Below, one piece after another: positions 47,101 to 54,723 of a stretch of DNA of 64,000 nucleotides. The translations under genes and the position numbers were made by a program. How positions within the stretch are numbered: the stretch's first letter is position 1; every line of letters begins with the position of its first letter. Source of the stretch: Mesorhabditis belari (Eukaryota; Nematoda; Chromadorea; Rhabditida; Rhabditidae); NCBI GenBank assembly GCA_958450365.1, contig CAUEEP010000916.1, forward strand, positions 62,001 to 126,000, written 5' to 3'. Below the pieces are notes generated by a model. The model did not search any database, was not told where the DNA came from, and worked only from the letters and a program-made list of their open reading frames with translations.

Positions 47101-49818
47101 ATCCGCTGATAAGGATTCAATTGATTTTCAACAATATGCTGATCGGAGTGACCCTTCGGTGGAAGCGATGATTTCAAAAGTAAAAGGTCTGCAGGCAAAA
47201 AAAGAAAATCTATTAAATGTTTCTCGAAGTTTGGTAATTCCCCCAATACTTCATGCAAAAATCAAGATTGGAAACCAACTTTTTGAACAATTGATGAAAC
47301 TCGAAGGGTCCTCTCAGACTTTCCAAGATGTTTGTCGAAAATGGAAGTTGAATGTGAATCGGAAGAGTGATGGGATTATCTATGCTCGTTTCAACGGAAA
47401 CGATATAAAGAATCTCTGTCGATCCTCAGTGATTTCGGATTTAGCAGTCGTTTCTTCCTCCCGTTCCTATCAAGTAGTCATTTCTGCATTACGTGAGTTT
47501 AACAAATGGTCTCAAATGGTTTCAACCACTAAAAGTGTTCTTTCGGATAAAGAAATAAAAGATTTGGCTTGCAAAGGCAAACATTCAAAAGCCAGAAACT
47601 GCTGCCAAACAGCGATTCTTTGCGATGAACTAGAAAAAGTTGGTGGTTTTGGACAAAGTGTACTGGTCCATGCTCTACTCTTACATCTTGGCCCATTTGT
47701 CCATGAGCATAAATTCATCGGAAATGCATCCGAAGAGGGCATTGAGGCAGTTCACAGCAGGCTAGAATCTGAATTTGCTCGAAACAAGACAGGACCACCA
47801 GAAGAGCGACTAATGAACTCGCTCAAGTGGCTCGGTTATGTTGTTCTCCTTAATGATGATGGAAATATGACATCTTAATTTCCTCCTTTTTGCTTAATGT
47901 TCAATTGTGATTCTTTTTTTTGTCTAATTCATGCTTATAAATAGAATAAATTTTTTCTAGACTATACCAGATCTGCAAGTACCGCAGAACCAGAAAAAAA
48001 CTGCATTCCATAAAATCATAAAATCCATAAAATCGGACAAAACTAATAAAAAGTCAAATTTTTCGGGAAATTCTTTCCGCCATGTTTAAACACATAAAAA
48101 TGCTTTCGAATGATATATAACACTTGATGATTTGACACAAAAGAAAAATTTTACCAACATCAAAGGTGCGCGCGGGCCATATAACCGCGCACTTCTAAAA
48201 AACCTAGGTTTCGGAGCTCGCGTTTCCATTGACCAAAAAACAAAATTAAAAAACAATTCCCGACCAACTTTTTGCGTAGAATTCAGAAATTTGCTTTTTG
48301 AGCCTAGTTTATCAGCTAGATTTTCGTGAAAAAAATTATTTTGACTTTTCGGCGCCGAATATGGAAAAAATTTCATGGAAAAATAGAATTCCACAAAAAC
48401 TCAATTCAGCATTTTGAAAGAGCGTGAAAAGAGCTATTGAATGACATATAACACTTTATGGTTCGATGAAATATGAAATTTCACTAACATCAAAGTCGCC
48501 GCCTTTAATTCTGAAATTTTGGATGATGCTTTTCGGATCATTTTATTTTTTCCGTTCATTTTTGGGCCTAACTTAAAATTTGTAGTGTTCGGATTTTTGA
48601 TTTAAAGAAAAAAAAAATTTACACAGGGGTGTAATCGATGTGCCCCCACGTACAGTCGCGTAGTCGCAAAGTTTAGTATTTCATTTTTTTCAAAGCGCCC
48701 GTACTTTCAAAAAATGCGTCTTTGGTATCAAAAAATAGCTGAAATTCAGGGCTATTTTTTGATACCTGAGCGCGCATTGTAGCATAAACCAGTGTCGAGA
48801 AAAACTCGTTCAAAGCTAGACTACGCAACACTCCGCACCGTCATTATGGGGGTGAAGTACTATCACAGTATTTACGGTAGTCTAAGTTAGAAATTTGATT
48901 CAAACAAGCTGACTACCAAATTGCAAGAAAAACTGATCAAAATTGTCATTGTTTATGCAAAACAAATGATAAAGAATGCTATTTTTCTCAAGGAAATGCT
49001 TATATATATATATGTTGTGTCCGATTTAGATTTCCGTCCGATTTAGATTGAACTTATCGCGGACGTCCGATTTAGATTACAGTCTATATCGGACGTCCGA
49101 TACAGATCGAACAATAATAAACGTGCTTAATATATGTTCTTAAGCGTTTTTTTGCAATTTTCTGCGCTTTTCAAAGAAATTTTCAAAGAACATATGTTAA
49201 GCACGTTTATTATTGTTCGATCTGTATCGGACGTCCGATATAGACTGTAATCAATAAAAGACCTTTGAAAAATGCAGAAAACTACAGAAAACGCTTAAGA
49301 ACATATATTAAGCATGTTTATATTATTGTTCAATCCATATAAGATTTAGATTGAATCTAAATCGGACGTCCGATATAGACTGTAATCTAAATCGGACGTC
49401 CGCGATAAGTTCAATCTAAATCGGACGTCCGATTTAGATTGAATCTAAATCGGACGGAAATCTAAATCGGACACAACATATATATATCTTGACGCACAAT
49501 GGAATCGAGAACATCCACATGAAAAATAAAATTCTTTATCATTTGTTTTGCATAAACAATGACAATTTTGATCAGTTTTTCTTGCAATTTGGTAGTCAGC
49601 TTGTTTGAATCAAATTTCCAACATCCCATGAAAAAAAAAAAGAATATAGACAATTTGGATTGGGATTTCGTGAAATATTGAAATGATATTGAAATGGTAT
49701 TGAAATTTGAAAGCTGCTCACCAATTCCGATCATCGACGGGGCTCCCAATTTCCGTGACCATTCCGAGTGTCGCAAAAAGCCCTCGTCAATTCGCCGAGT
49801 ACGGAAAAGGGATTGCAT
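35131..49818 (-). CDS. SLC7-type cationic amino acid transporter, 697 aa, 19 exons
   Basis: Minus-strand exons: 49818-49722, 45323-45204, 45121-45022, 44778-44712, 44178-44106, 43451-43363, 42757-42623, 42579-42487, 42376-42225, 41663-41570, 40275-40042, 39946-39818, 39773-39705, 37825-37780, 37479-37385, 37058-36954, 36080-36009, 35966-35822, 35309-35131. Phases agree throughout. The protein begins like CAT transporters (FRTRRIDEGFLRHS), then has family landmarks: ...MPKNCSPYHFAFSTIGEL (TM3 region), FLCLSIGVDTLSSLLEE (TM6-7) and TVGSVCGLSGAVF (TM8). Further TMs follow, and a tail GIIIYFLYGFKNSTE plus acidic C-terminus. It should import arginine/lysine-type substrates at a membrane, by family. 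Exons 12-15 (a hydrophilic loop) are least certain, especially the weak GTCACA donor at 37779. Introns hold most of the mobile elements. An acceptor AG lies directly before the ATG. Confidence 0.85.
35520..35680 (+). repeat. 12-bp minisatellite ACGGTTCCAAT in the last intron
   Basis: About ten units of TACGGTTCCAAT flanked by a direct repeat (35380-35518 and 35672-35815, around TTTGTGCTTTAAACG...TCAATTTTGAGCTTAAAGTACAC). The long direct repeat on both sides suggests the array grew during a duplication. Confidence 0.8.
36108..36450. repeat. Dispersed repeat copy, partly doubled
   Basis: Same family as 28785-29010, containing two copies of the TAATCGCTCG(C/G)CGTCT...GATAGATA block. It lies in the intron between exons 16 and 17 of the transporter. 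Confidence 0.65.
37093..37357. mobile_element. Palindromic MITE, CCGTAAATACTG family, copy 1
   Basis: 265 bp from CCGTAAATACTGTAATAG to its reverse complement, flanked by TA. The arms are nearly perfect, meeting at CAAAAAATAGCCCTGAATTT. It lies in the intron between transporter exons 15 and 16. Its terminal motif is shared with the transposase-bearing element at 45457-48877. Confidence 0.88.
37540..37725. repeat. Palindrome rich in GGACGTCC
   Basis: Long inverted repeat whose arms contain GACGTCCATCTCCGATCCGG and its complement, with several CGGACGTCCG units. It lies in the intron between exons 14 and 15. Similar CGGACGTCCGA motifs are frequent in intron 1 (49020-49470). Confidence 0.75.
38000..38197. 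repeat. Dispersed repeat split by the mariner insertion (left part)
   Basis: Contains AAGCCAAACCTAGATTACAGG and GTGCGCACTACTCCGCGT. It continues at 39431-39640 after the mariner and is present twice without interruption at 42815-43065. Confidence 0.75.
38198..39428 (-). mobile_element. Mariner element, near full length (1,231 bp)
   Basis: Terminal repeats are CTAGGTTGGTGCAAATGAAA at one end and TTAGGTTGGTGCAAAAGAAA at the other (reverse complement), flanked by a TA duplication (38196-38197 and 39429-39430). The length and DD34D transposase are typical of mariner. It lies in the intron between transporter exons 13 and 14, in the same orientation as the gene. The uninterrupted host repeat at 42850 serves as an empty site. 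Confidence 0.93.
38321..39287 (-). pseudogene. Mariner transposase, frameshifted
   Basis: The upstream frame (ending near 38880) encodes the DNA-binding part (SHRDLCSAFGEQ, FAQFRDGNESLEDEPHGHR). The next frame encodes the catalytic part with ILTMDEKWIHFDN (first Asp), FLRDNAPAHT (second Asp) and PYSPDLAPSDFYLF (third Asp), 34 residues apart as in DD34D. The switch of frame around 38870-38930 breaks the gene. The N-terminal part of the first helix-turn-helix also seems to be missing, so the copy is probably inactive. Confidence 0.85.
40400..41005. repeat. Palindromic element with a central 14-bp satellite
   Basis: The outer arms (AGCGTGCTCCAGTTAGAGTACCATG... and CATGGTACTCTAACTGAAGCACGCT) are inverted copies of about 70 bp. 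Between them about thirty units of TGACTGGCTTTAGC run from 40455, decaying after 40745 into GAAGAGCTTTAGCT variants. It lies in the intron between exons 10 and 11 of the transporter. Confidence 0.88.
41170..41526. mobile_element. Inverted-repeat element with GAGTGGGACAAATGCG ends
   Basis: The left end GGGAGTGGGACAAATGCGCACC is answered by GGTAGCATTTGTCCCACTCCC on the right. The left arm is amplified in three CATTTGCGCACCTTTTTTTCC units. A related element lies at 50706-51267. Confidence 0.7.
41876..42090. repeat. Dispersed repeat copy, third
   Basis: Same family as 28785-29010 and 36108-36450, in the intron between exons 9 and 10. A 45-bp piece of it recurs at 42423-42467. Confidence 0.65.
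42815..43065. repeat. Dispersed repeat, two tandem partial copies (uninterrupted form)
   Basis: Holds GTGCGCACTACTCCGCGTCC twice and the ACTTATAGTTAG site that is occupied by the mariner in the copy at 38000-39640. Confidence 0.75.
43089..43158 (-). pseudogene. tRNA-like sequence, decayed
   Basis: The minus strand has a good B box (GGTTCGACTCC) and an A-box-like TGGCGCAGTGCGAGCGC. The acceptor ends do not pair (TTTCTGA against CCGCGTC) and the anticodon stem is poor, so it is unlikely to be a working tRNA. If the loop is read as CTCTAGC the anticodon would be CTA. Confidence 0.45.
43158..43251 (+). pseudogene. Class II tRNA-like sequence, decayed
   Basis: On the plus strand, TGGGCGAGTCGTTAAC (A-box-like, as in Leu/Ser tRNAs) and GGTTCGACTCC (B box) are correctly ordered with a long variable region between. 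The acceptor 5' side AAGAGCA does not pair with the 3' CGCCGCC. It lies head-to-head with the tRNA-like sequence at 43089-43158. Confidence 0.4.
43650..43915. repeat. Inverted repeat (MITE-like) in transporter intron
   Basis: The arms contain AGTAGGCTAATTTCCGCAAT and ATTGCGGAAATTAGCCTAC, plus GCCATAACTTTCTTCTAAG and its complement. No TA duplication is clear. Confidence 0.7.
44236..44623. mobile_element. Palindromic MITE, CCGTAAATACTG family, copy 2
   Basis: 388 bp, TA-flanked, with the same terminal motif. The right arm carries an extra block (TTTTTTGAAAGTACGGGCGC, GCGACTACGCGACTGTACG) that also appears at the right end of the 45457-48877 element and in copy 3. It lies between transporter exons 4 and 5. 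Confidence 0.88.
45457..48877 (+). mobile_element. DNA transposon with long inverted repeats and an intact transposase-like gene
   Basis: The termini are CCGTAAATACTGTAAATAG and CACAGTATTTACGG, TA-flanked. About 540-bp arms (45490-46035 against 48080-48610) are nearly identical and flank one long ORF (46199-47878). The right end also carries the palindromic block found in the MITEs at 37093, 44236 and 52632, so they belong to one family. It lies in intron 1 of the transporter gene, in the opposite orientation. High arm identity and an unbroken ORF suggest a recent insertion. Confidence 0.88.
46199..47878 (+). CDS. DDE transposase-like protein (RAG1/Transib- or CMC-like), 559 aa
   Basis: One unbroken frame from the ATG at 46199. 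Residues 1-120 are charged and low-complexity (probable nuclear/DNA-contact tail). The candidate catalytic core has Asp209 in FSLDKGHGR, Asp272 in FLGGDLSFLN, a CLWC pair at Cys290/Cys293, His502/His504 in VHEHKFIG, and Glu512-513 or Glu516 in SEEGIEAVHSR. A D...D-CxxC...HxH...E order recalls RAG1/Transib and CACTA/Mirage/Chapaev transposases. That family link is my inference from motifs. The ATG follows an acceptor-like TTTGCAG, so an upstream non-coding or short coding exon may exist. It lies between the long inverted arms of its element. Confidence 0.75.
   Translation: MGRTSEAKKSRSGNLEHGRQTNQNNMHGLRSGKVPANPVQSKEESSSRSADNQQKEKEFDRKAHLKGALEARILKDNEKKRAEQNRQNAVYVAKAKQNDDDSVASTSHIQTKSPTPPTPEALLGMKKSANLSNKGLLSVNHFLQSNQGVTIGSQRTIEKAKKTLDQFVRYEIVLNEGVRLEAVLKAVEERRRRLDLLDERGKRLIFSLDKGHGRVISTISFLSCEKPCSSRNCLPLQAWEGSDSYDSLKEKGICKDFETLVQAGYMVFLGGDLSFLNTNFGLSCAMMFGCLWCNKRFDKKPSADKDSIDFQQYADRSDPSVEAMISKVKGLQAKKENLLNVSRSLVIPPILHAKIKIGNQLFEQLMKLEGSSQTFQDVCRKWKLNVNRKSDGIIYARFNGNDIKNLCRSSVISDLAVVSSSRSYQVVISALREFNKWSQMVSTTKSVLSDKEIKDLACKGKHSKARNCCQTAILCDELEKVGGFGQSVLVHALLLHLGPFVHEHKFIGNASEEGIEAVHSRLESEFARNKTGPPEERLMNSLKWLGYVVLLNDDGNMTS
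48888..49622. repeat. Inverted repeat with CGGACGTCCGA core in transporter intron 1
   Basis: The outer arms (48888-48990 and 49520-49622) are inverted copies around CTACCAAATTGCAAGAAAAAC. Inside, CGGACGTCCGAT and GATTTAGATTGAA motifs recur in both orientations (49018-49470). A 28-bp piece at 49491-49518 repeats part of transporter exon 2. Confidence 0.7.
49630..49690. repeat. Duplicate of the sequence upstream of transporter exon 2
   Basis: AAAAAGAATATAGACAATTT...GATATTGAAATGAT matches 45328-45394, which flanks exon 2 on its 5' side. Together with 49491-49518 it shows that exon 2 and its flank were partly copied within intron 1. Confidence 0.65.
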
Positions 49819-49821
49819 TCT

Positions 49822-50705
49822 GTAAATGGGATTTTGAGATTGAAATTCTCAATAAAAAACAACAAAAGATATAACGAATTGTCAATAAAGGAACTTGTTT
49901 TGAAATTGGCCCTTGTTTATCCTCGCAAAATTTCAAATATTTAATCATTTCATTTACGATTTTCAATCCAAATTACGACAGCGATAGAGCAGTTTATGCA
50001 ACAGTTTTCTGTTATGCAAATCTTTTGAATACGATCAACAAGTACTCAAAAAAAGAATACAATACTTGCAAAAAAAAATAACTGAGCTGTTATGCAGACA
50101 AAACAAAACAAAACAAAATAAGAAGTATGAGAGAAGCTGTCAAATGGAGACTCTCTCCCTCTCTTTTCGAATCTCTCAAACGATGATGGGGCATTCAATT
50201 TTTATTGGGCATCTTTTCACAATGAAGTCTTCATCACAGCCCTGACAAATCCCCTCTTTTATCTAGAAAAGAATGGGAACAAATGGAAAAGGCCAAGCCC
50301 TTCCCTTTCCTTCTCAAATTACTCCATCAAATTATGAGCGAAAAGAATTTTGACTCAAAGTTGACTCACTTTTTCGATAAGAATTATGTTGAGGATTTGT
50401 AATTTGGAAGTAATTGAGCTAGATTTGATTTGAAATTTTACTGTGAAATGTGAAATTCAAGTCAGTCATAGCTCAATTACTTCAAATTACAAATCCTCAA
50501 CATAATTCTCATCGAAAAACTGAGTCTTTACTTAATTTTGTTTCTTTAAATGTTAATGTTTCTTTTAGCATCAGCTTGGCCATAACTTTTAGCAACAGCT
50601 TGGCCATAACTTTTAGCATCAGCTTTTCTTGGTCATAACCTTAACTTTCAATCAATTAAATTCAAGTTTCAATTAGTAGACTCAATAAAATGAATAGCAC
50701 ATTTT
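49822..50705. other. Upstream region of the transporter gene
   Basis: No gene seen. A 200-bp imperfect inverted repeat at about 50340-50520 has arms around GAGGATTTGTAATTTG and CAAATTACAAATCCTC. CTCTCTCCCTCTC (about 50150) is the only notable promoter-proximal low-complexity stretch. Confidence 0.4.
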
Positions 50706-51017
50706 GGGGGTGGGACAAATGCGACCTTTTTTTTGCTGGAAAAAGCCTTAGGAAAGGTCGTAGAGCTTCAAAAACGTTTTCATAGAAGGGAATCGTATGC
50801 TTAGATTCCGAATTTCGACAAATCAGACCTCGCTGACACGTCAAATTTGGGCTAAAAGGCAAAAACTACGCAACTTAACGCTTTTCCGCAGTTTTTGCCT
50901 TTTAGCCCAAATTTGACGTGTCAGCGAGGTCTGATTTGTCGAAATTCGGAATCTACGCATACGATTCCCTTATATGGAAATATTTTCGAAGCTCTACGGC
51001 CTTTCACGTGTGTAACA

Positions 51018-51050
<33 letters not shown>

Positions 51051-51267
51051 TCAACTAACCCTGAAAATGGATGGCGCTTGAGCGGACCACTTATACCCGA
51101 CCGTTGCCGACTTGAGCGCAATGCCCGCCTGTCAGCGAAGTCTGATTTGTCGAAATTCGGAATCTACGCATACGATTCCCTTATATGAAAACGTTTTCGA
51201 AGCTCTACGACCTTTCCTAAAGGCCTTTTCCAGCAAAAAAAAGGTCGCATTTGTCCCGCACTTTTTT
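50706..51267. mobile_element. Inverted-repeat element with GTGGGACAAATGCGACC ends
   Basis: The left end GGGTGGGACAAATGCGACCTTTTTTTT and right end AAAAAGGTCGCATTTGTCCCGC are inverted. The arms include AGCGAGGTCTGATTTGTCG on both strands, with a third partial copy at 51130-51200. The ends resemble the element at 41170-41526. Confidence 0.7.
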
Positions 51268-51769
51268 AAAAAACTTCTTAACAAAGAATAGAAAAACTTA
51301 TCAATTAGCTTAGCAAAAAGCTGAAAAGCTGAAAAGCTTCCAAAGTTTGCGTAACAGAAAAGATGGGATTTTGAATTCGATGCAGTCGAAAAGTAACTCG
51401 ATTTTAGAGAAGAGAAGAGAAAGGAAAAGAAGTCGCTTTTTCGTTTGATCTCGTTGAGAAGTCCCTTCAACACACAAAGGAACAAAAAAGAGAAAACGAA
51501 TAGAAAAGAAGAAGATTTCAACTTTATAAAGAACCTAACGAGCCCATTTTTTTTGGGTTCATTTCCTGGCTGGGGAAGAGTTTGAAAGTTTGGAGCAAGT
51601 CAAAAAAATTTAAATTTTACTGAAAATAATTTCAAAAAACCTTGATGATTTTTGTCGTTTTTAAAATTGGACAGGTGTTTTGACGTTGAAAGGAAAATTT
51701 CCTATATAAGTAAATGAATTCAAATAGTTCGGTAGAAGGGTTCTTTGGTAAAAGACAATAGTTGAGCCA

Positions 51770-51995
51770 TGTTAACTCTGTCCAGTCGTTTTCGGTCCGT
51801 TTGCCATTGGCAATTTACGAATCTTGCTCGTACCTTGACCGAGTTTGCTTGAAAAGCGTTGAATTTGCTTTTATTCGATAGAAAATTTGATTTCCAGTCG
51901 AATCAAAAGCAAATTCAACGTTTTTCAAATAAACCCCGCTAAGATACGAGCAAAATTCGTAGATTGCCAACGGCAAACGGACCGAAAAAGGGGCG
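51770..51995. repeat. Inverted repeat around AAGCAAATTCAACG
   Basis: The arms contain GGTCCGTTTGCCATTGGCAAT / ATTGCCAACGGCAAACGGACC and CGTTGAATTTGCTTTT / AAAAGCAAATTCAACG. MITE-like, with no coding content. 51268-51769 is unremarkable. Confidence 0.7.
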
Positions 51996-52167
51996 GAGTA
52001 AACATGGCTGGGTATGACTGCAAATTTTGCTGTTTTACTGATTGTTCAACTTTTTTACTAGATGAATCCGATTTGATTTTGCAAGTCTTGTAAGATCTTG
52101 TAAGATATTGTAAGATTTGTTTCCCTCTAATTTGTTGAAGGAAATTTGGACCCGACTTGCATCTTGT

Positions 52168-52292
52168 ATATGACGTAGCCGATGAAGGATTTCAGGCGAA
52201 GAAGTCTGAGACTTCTTCGGCTGGCCGATGAAGTCTCAAATTTTAAGTCTCAGACTTCTTCGGCTGAAATCCTTCATCGGCTACGACATATA
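52168..52292. repeat. Short palindrome with TATG(T)CGTAGCCGATGA ends
   Basis: From ATATGACGTAGCCGATGAAGG to CCTTCATCGGCTACGACATAT. Its ends match the element at 8427-8932. Confidence 0.7.
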
Positions 52293-52514
52293 ATTTAGCT
52301 GGACAAAACTCTATCGAATGACCCTAAAATTTGACAAGTCTATAAAAAGTTATGGTCAAATGGCATTGTACACCTCAGCTATGACACATGATAAGCTACG
52401 GTAATACTTGTAGGAGAAAAGGCTATAAAGAGATCTTTCCCCGAGGGAAGGAGTAGAAGAGCACTAAGCCCCATGGTAATCATAATCATCGGCATACAAA
52501 TAACGCGTACAGTA

Positions 52515-53102
52515 TTAGGCTGTCCAGAAAGTCGTTGCTTGCTGTCGAATTTGCTTCTAAGTGAACCGAAATTGCCTTAAAATGAAGGGAAATCGAACAC
52601 TTTAAACACTTTTTATTTAGAGAAAATCTTACCGTAAATACTGTAATAGTACCCCACCGCCCTCGTACAGCCGCGTAGTCGCAAAAGTTTTTTAGTATTT
52701 CATTTTTTTCAAAGCGCCCGTACTTTCAAAAAATGCGTCTTTGGTATCAAAAAATAGCTGAAATTCAGGGCTATTTTTTGATACCAAAGATAATGACGGC
52801 GCGGAGTGTTGCGTAGTCTAGCTTTGAACGCGTTTTTCTCGACACTGGTTTAAGCTACAATGCGCGCTTCGGTATCAAAAAATAGCTGAAATTCAGGGCT
52901 ATTTTTTGATACCTAAGCGCGCATTGTAGCATAAACCAATGTCGAGAAAAACTCGTTCAAAGCTAGACTACGCAAGGCTCCGCACCGTCATTATGGAGCT
53001 GGGGTACTATTACAGTATTTACGGTAGGTTAATCGGTGAATTTGTAATTTTTCAACAGAAATACGAAAAGAAAAACGAAAACGATTTTTTTGGACAGCCT
53101 AA
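52515..53102. mobile_element. Mariner-like inverted-repeat element disrupted by a MITE
   Basis: The left end TTAGGCTGTCCAGAAAGTCG and right end TTTTTTTGGACAGCCTAA are flanked by TA (52513-52514, 53103-53104). Its interior is interrupted by the palindromic MITE at 52632-53024. Without it the element is about 195 bp. It encodes nothing recognisable. Confidence 0.75.
52632..53024. mobile_element. Palindromic MITE, CCGTAAATACTG family, copy 3 (nested)
   Basis: 393 bp, TA-flanked, in the opposite arm arrangement to copy 2: the extra CGTACAGCCGCGTAGTCGC block is on the left. Inserted inside the 52515-53102 element, so it is the younger insertion. Confidence 0.88.
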
Positions 53103-53167
53103 TACGATAGGCTTCAGTATACCACAGCACAATAGCACAGCTTACACATTTTTAAGTCTAATATTAG

Positions 53168-53344
53168 CGTAAAAAAGTTGATGTCGCCTCGCGAGATGGT
53201 TCACACTTTCCCCCATCCAAGAACATCTTCTTTGAAAGTAAAGAGATCCCTGGCAAAAATCCCCTGGGAACCATAGATATGGACCCCAACAAAGCCGGCC
53301 TTCTTTTTCTAAACCTTTCTCGAAAACTCGATCCCTCACAAATG
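53168..53344 (+). CDS. Candidate internal exon of an unidentified gene
   Basis: After an acceptor ATATTAG, 59 codons stay open and read like ordinary protein (PPSKNIFFESKEIPGKNPLG, DPNKAGLLFLNLSRKLDPSQ) up to a donor ATG/GTGAGA. Continuing past that donor gives a 45-aa tail to a stop at about 53417. No matching upstream exon was found. The antisense strand is also open, a common shadow of real coding sequence. It may be a gene fragment or part of the following locus. Confidence 0.3.
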
Positions 53345-53681
53345 GTGAGAAAGCTCTTCCCCTTCACGCAAATTCCATCCAACATCCCTCTTGGTCACTT
53401 TTTTTTCTTCTTTTAAAGCCACCCCAAAACTCACCGGAGACTCTATATCGTGAAAAAAAAGTGATGGACCTTGTAAATATTAGAAGTTAAATGAGAAACA
53501 GACACAATTCATAATCTAGCCAATTTAAAAAAACAAATCAGCAATTTATTTAAAGTTACAAATTAGCATTCAGCATTCAAAGAACGTTTTCCTAGATCAT
53601 TTTGAAAAATTTCGTGAGAGGGTTGCGTTTTTAAGGGTTTTTTTTAGAGAATACATTTCTACTTTAGAATTTTCCAAAAAA

Positions 53682-54625
53682 ATGCCGTTAAAAAAAGAGC
53701 AATCAAACGAGAAGCGACCAAAGCGAAGTGGTGAGTGAAGTTTTTGGTTTAAATAAATCAATGAAACGATTTTATTTTTGATAAGTCCGCAAAATGTTCC
53801 CTTTTTTTAGCTTTAAGAGTTAGCCAAGCGCTTTTTCATCTTAATCCAGAGATGTAGCCATAGTTAATGTTTAGAGTTGATGTTGATCCGAAAAAAAAAC
53901 GGTATTATCAGCCTGCTAGCTAAGCAGGCAGTTATCAAAAGTTATCTGATTAATTTAAAATGCTGTTTCTATTGTTGAATATATCTTTCTTTTTTAGTGT
54001 TCAGCTATGCGAACAAGACGAAAGAGGAGATCGAGGAGCACCGCCGAGAGCTCGAGGCAAAAATAGCACGGTTGTTTTTTTATCTTTATCGTTTAATTCA
54101 TTCATAGCGTTAGCTTTTTGAGTCCAACTTTTCTCTGAACAAGACTTATACTTTCATTTAGTCTTGGTGGTCGTATGGAGTTGCACAAGAGTCCCAATCA
54201 ACTTGTGACAAGAAAAGTTAAGAAAGACGTTGCTGAGAAAAGTTGGTCTTCACTTAGAATAGGCTTTGTTTATTTTAAAGTCTATTCGACTAGCATTTAT
54301 TGTTATTAGCAAGGCTGGTGGAGAATTTTCTTGTTTTAGGATCCTCCAAGTACATGTTCGAATTGGAAAGCAGTGGCGATGATGAGACTAAAAGTGAGTG
54401 GGGTTAATCGAAATTAATATGGGTATATTTAGAGATTAAATACTCTCGCGACGAGATGAAAGGACCCAAAGAGGAGAACGAGGTCTTGCACGATGAACAA
54501 AGCTCCAAAGTCGACGAGAATAATAACAATATCGATGACATGGTTAGTGTTTTTACTTCATACAATAAGTATATGCCCTTTTTTAGAAGGTTCAAGGTGA
54601 AATTCGAATTGCTAGCCATATCTGA
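53682..54625 (+). CDS. Small charged hypothetical protein, 134 aa, six exons
   Basis: Exons 53682-53730, 53998-54070, 54162-54241, 54340-54393, 54433-54542 and 54587-54625 join in consistent phase with GT donors and TTTAG acceptors. An acceptor CTTTAG at 53661-53666 precedes the ATG, as in trans-spliced genes. The protein is Lys/Glu/Asp-rich with no signal peptide or membrane segment. A basic N-terminus (KKEQSNEKRPKRS) leads to a helical EEIEEHRRELEAKIARLGG segment and then an acidic tail. An AATAAA is at 54718. I do not recognise the family; a nuclear or chromatin-associated protein would fit but is a guess. The third donor (A/GTTGGT) was chosen to keep the frame. Confidence 0.55.
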
Positions 54626-54717
54626 GATGACGCATATTCAGAATTCTACAGACCCTCTAATAATTTTACAATTTTATGTTTTAAGCAATGTATTTGCTTG
54701 ACGCTTTGTTGTTTGTG

Positions 54718-54723
54718 AATAAA
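54718..54723 (+). terminator. Polyadenylation signal of the 53682-54625 gene
   Basis: AATAAA 93 bp after the stop codon. The 700 bp from here to 55432, where the convergent USP47-type gene ends, contain no gene I recognise. Confidence 0.55.

Noticed and set aside
46227..47742. Minus-strand ORFs antisense to the transposase-like gene
   Set aside because: Shadows of the 559-codon plus-strand frame; they lack coherent motifs.
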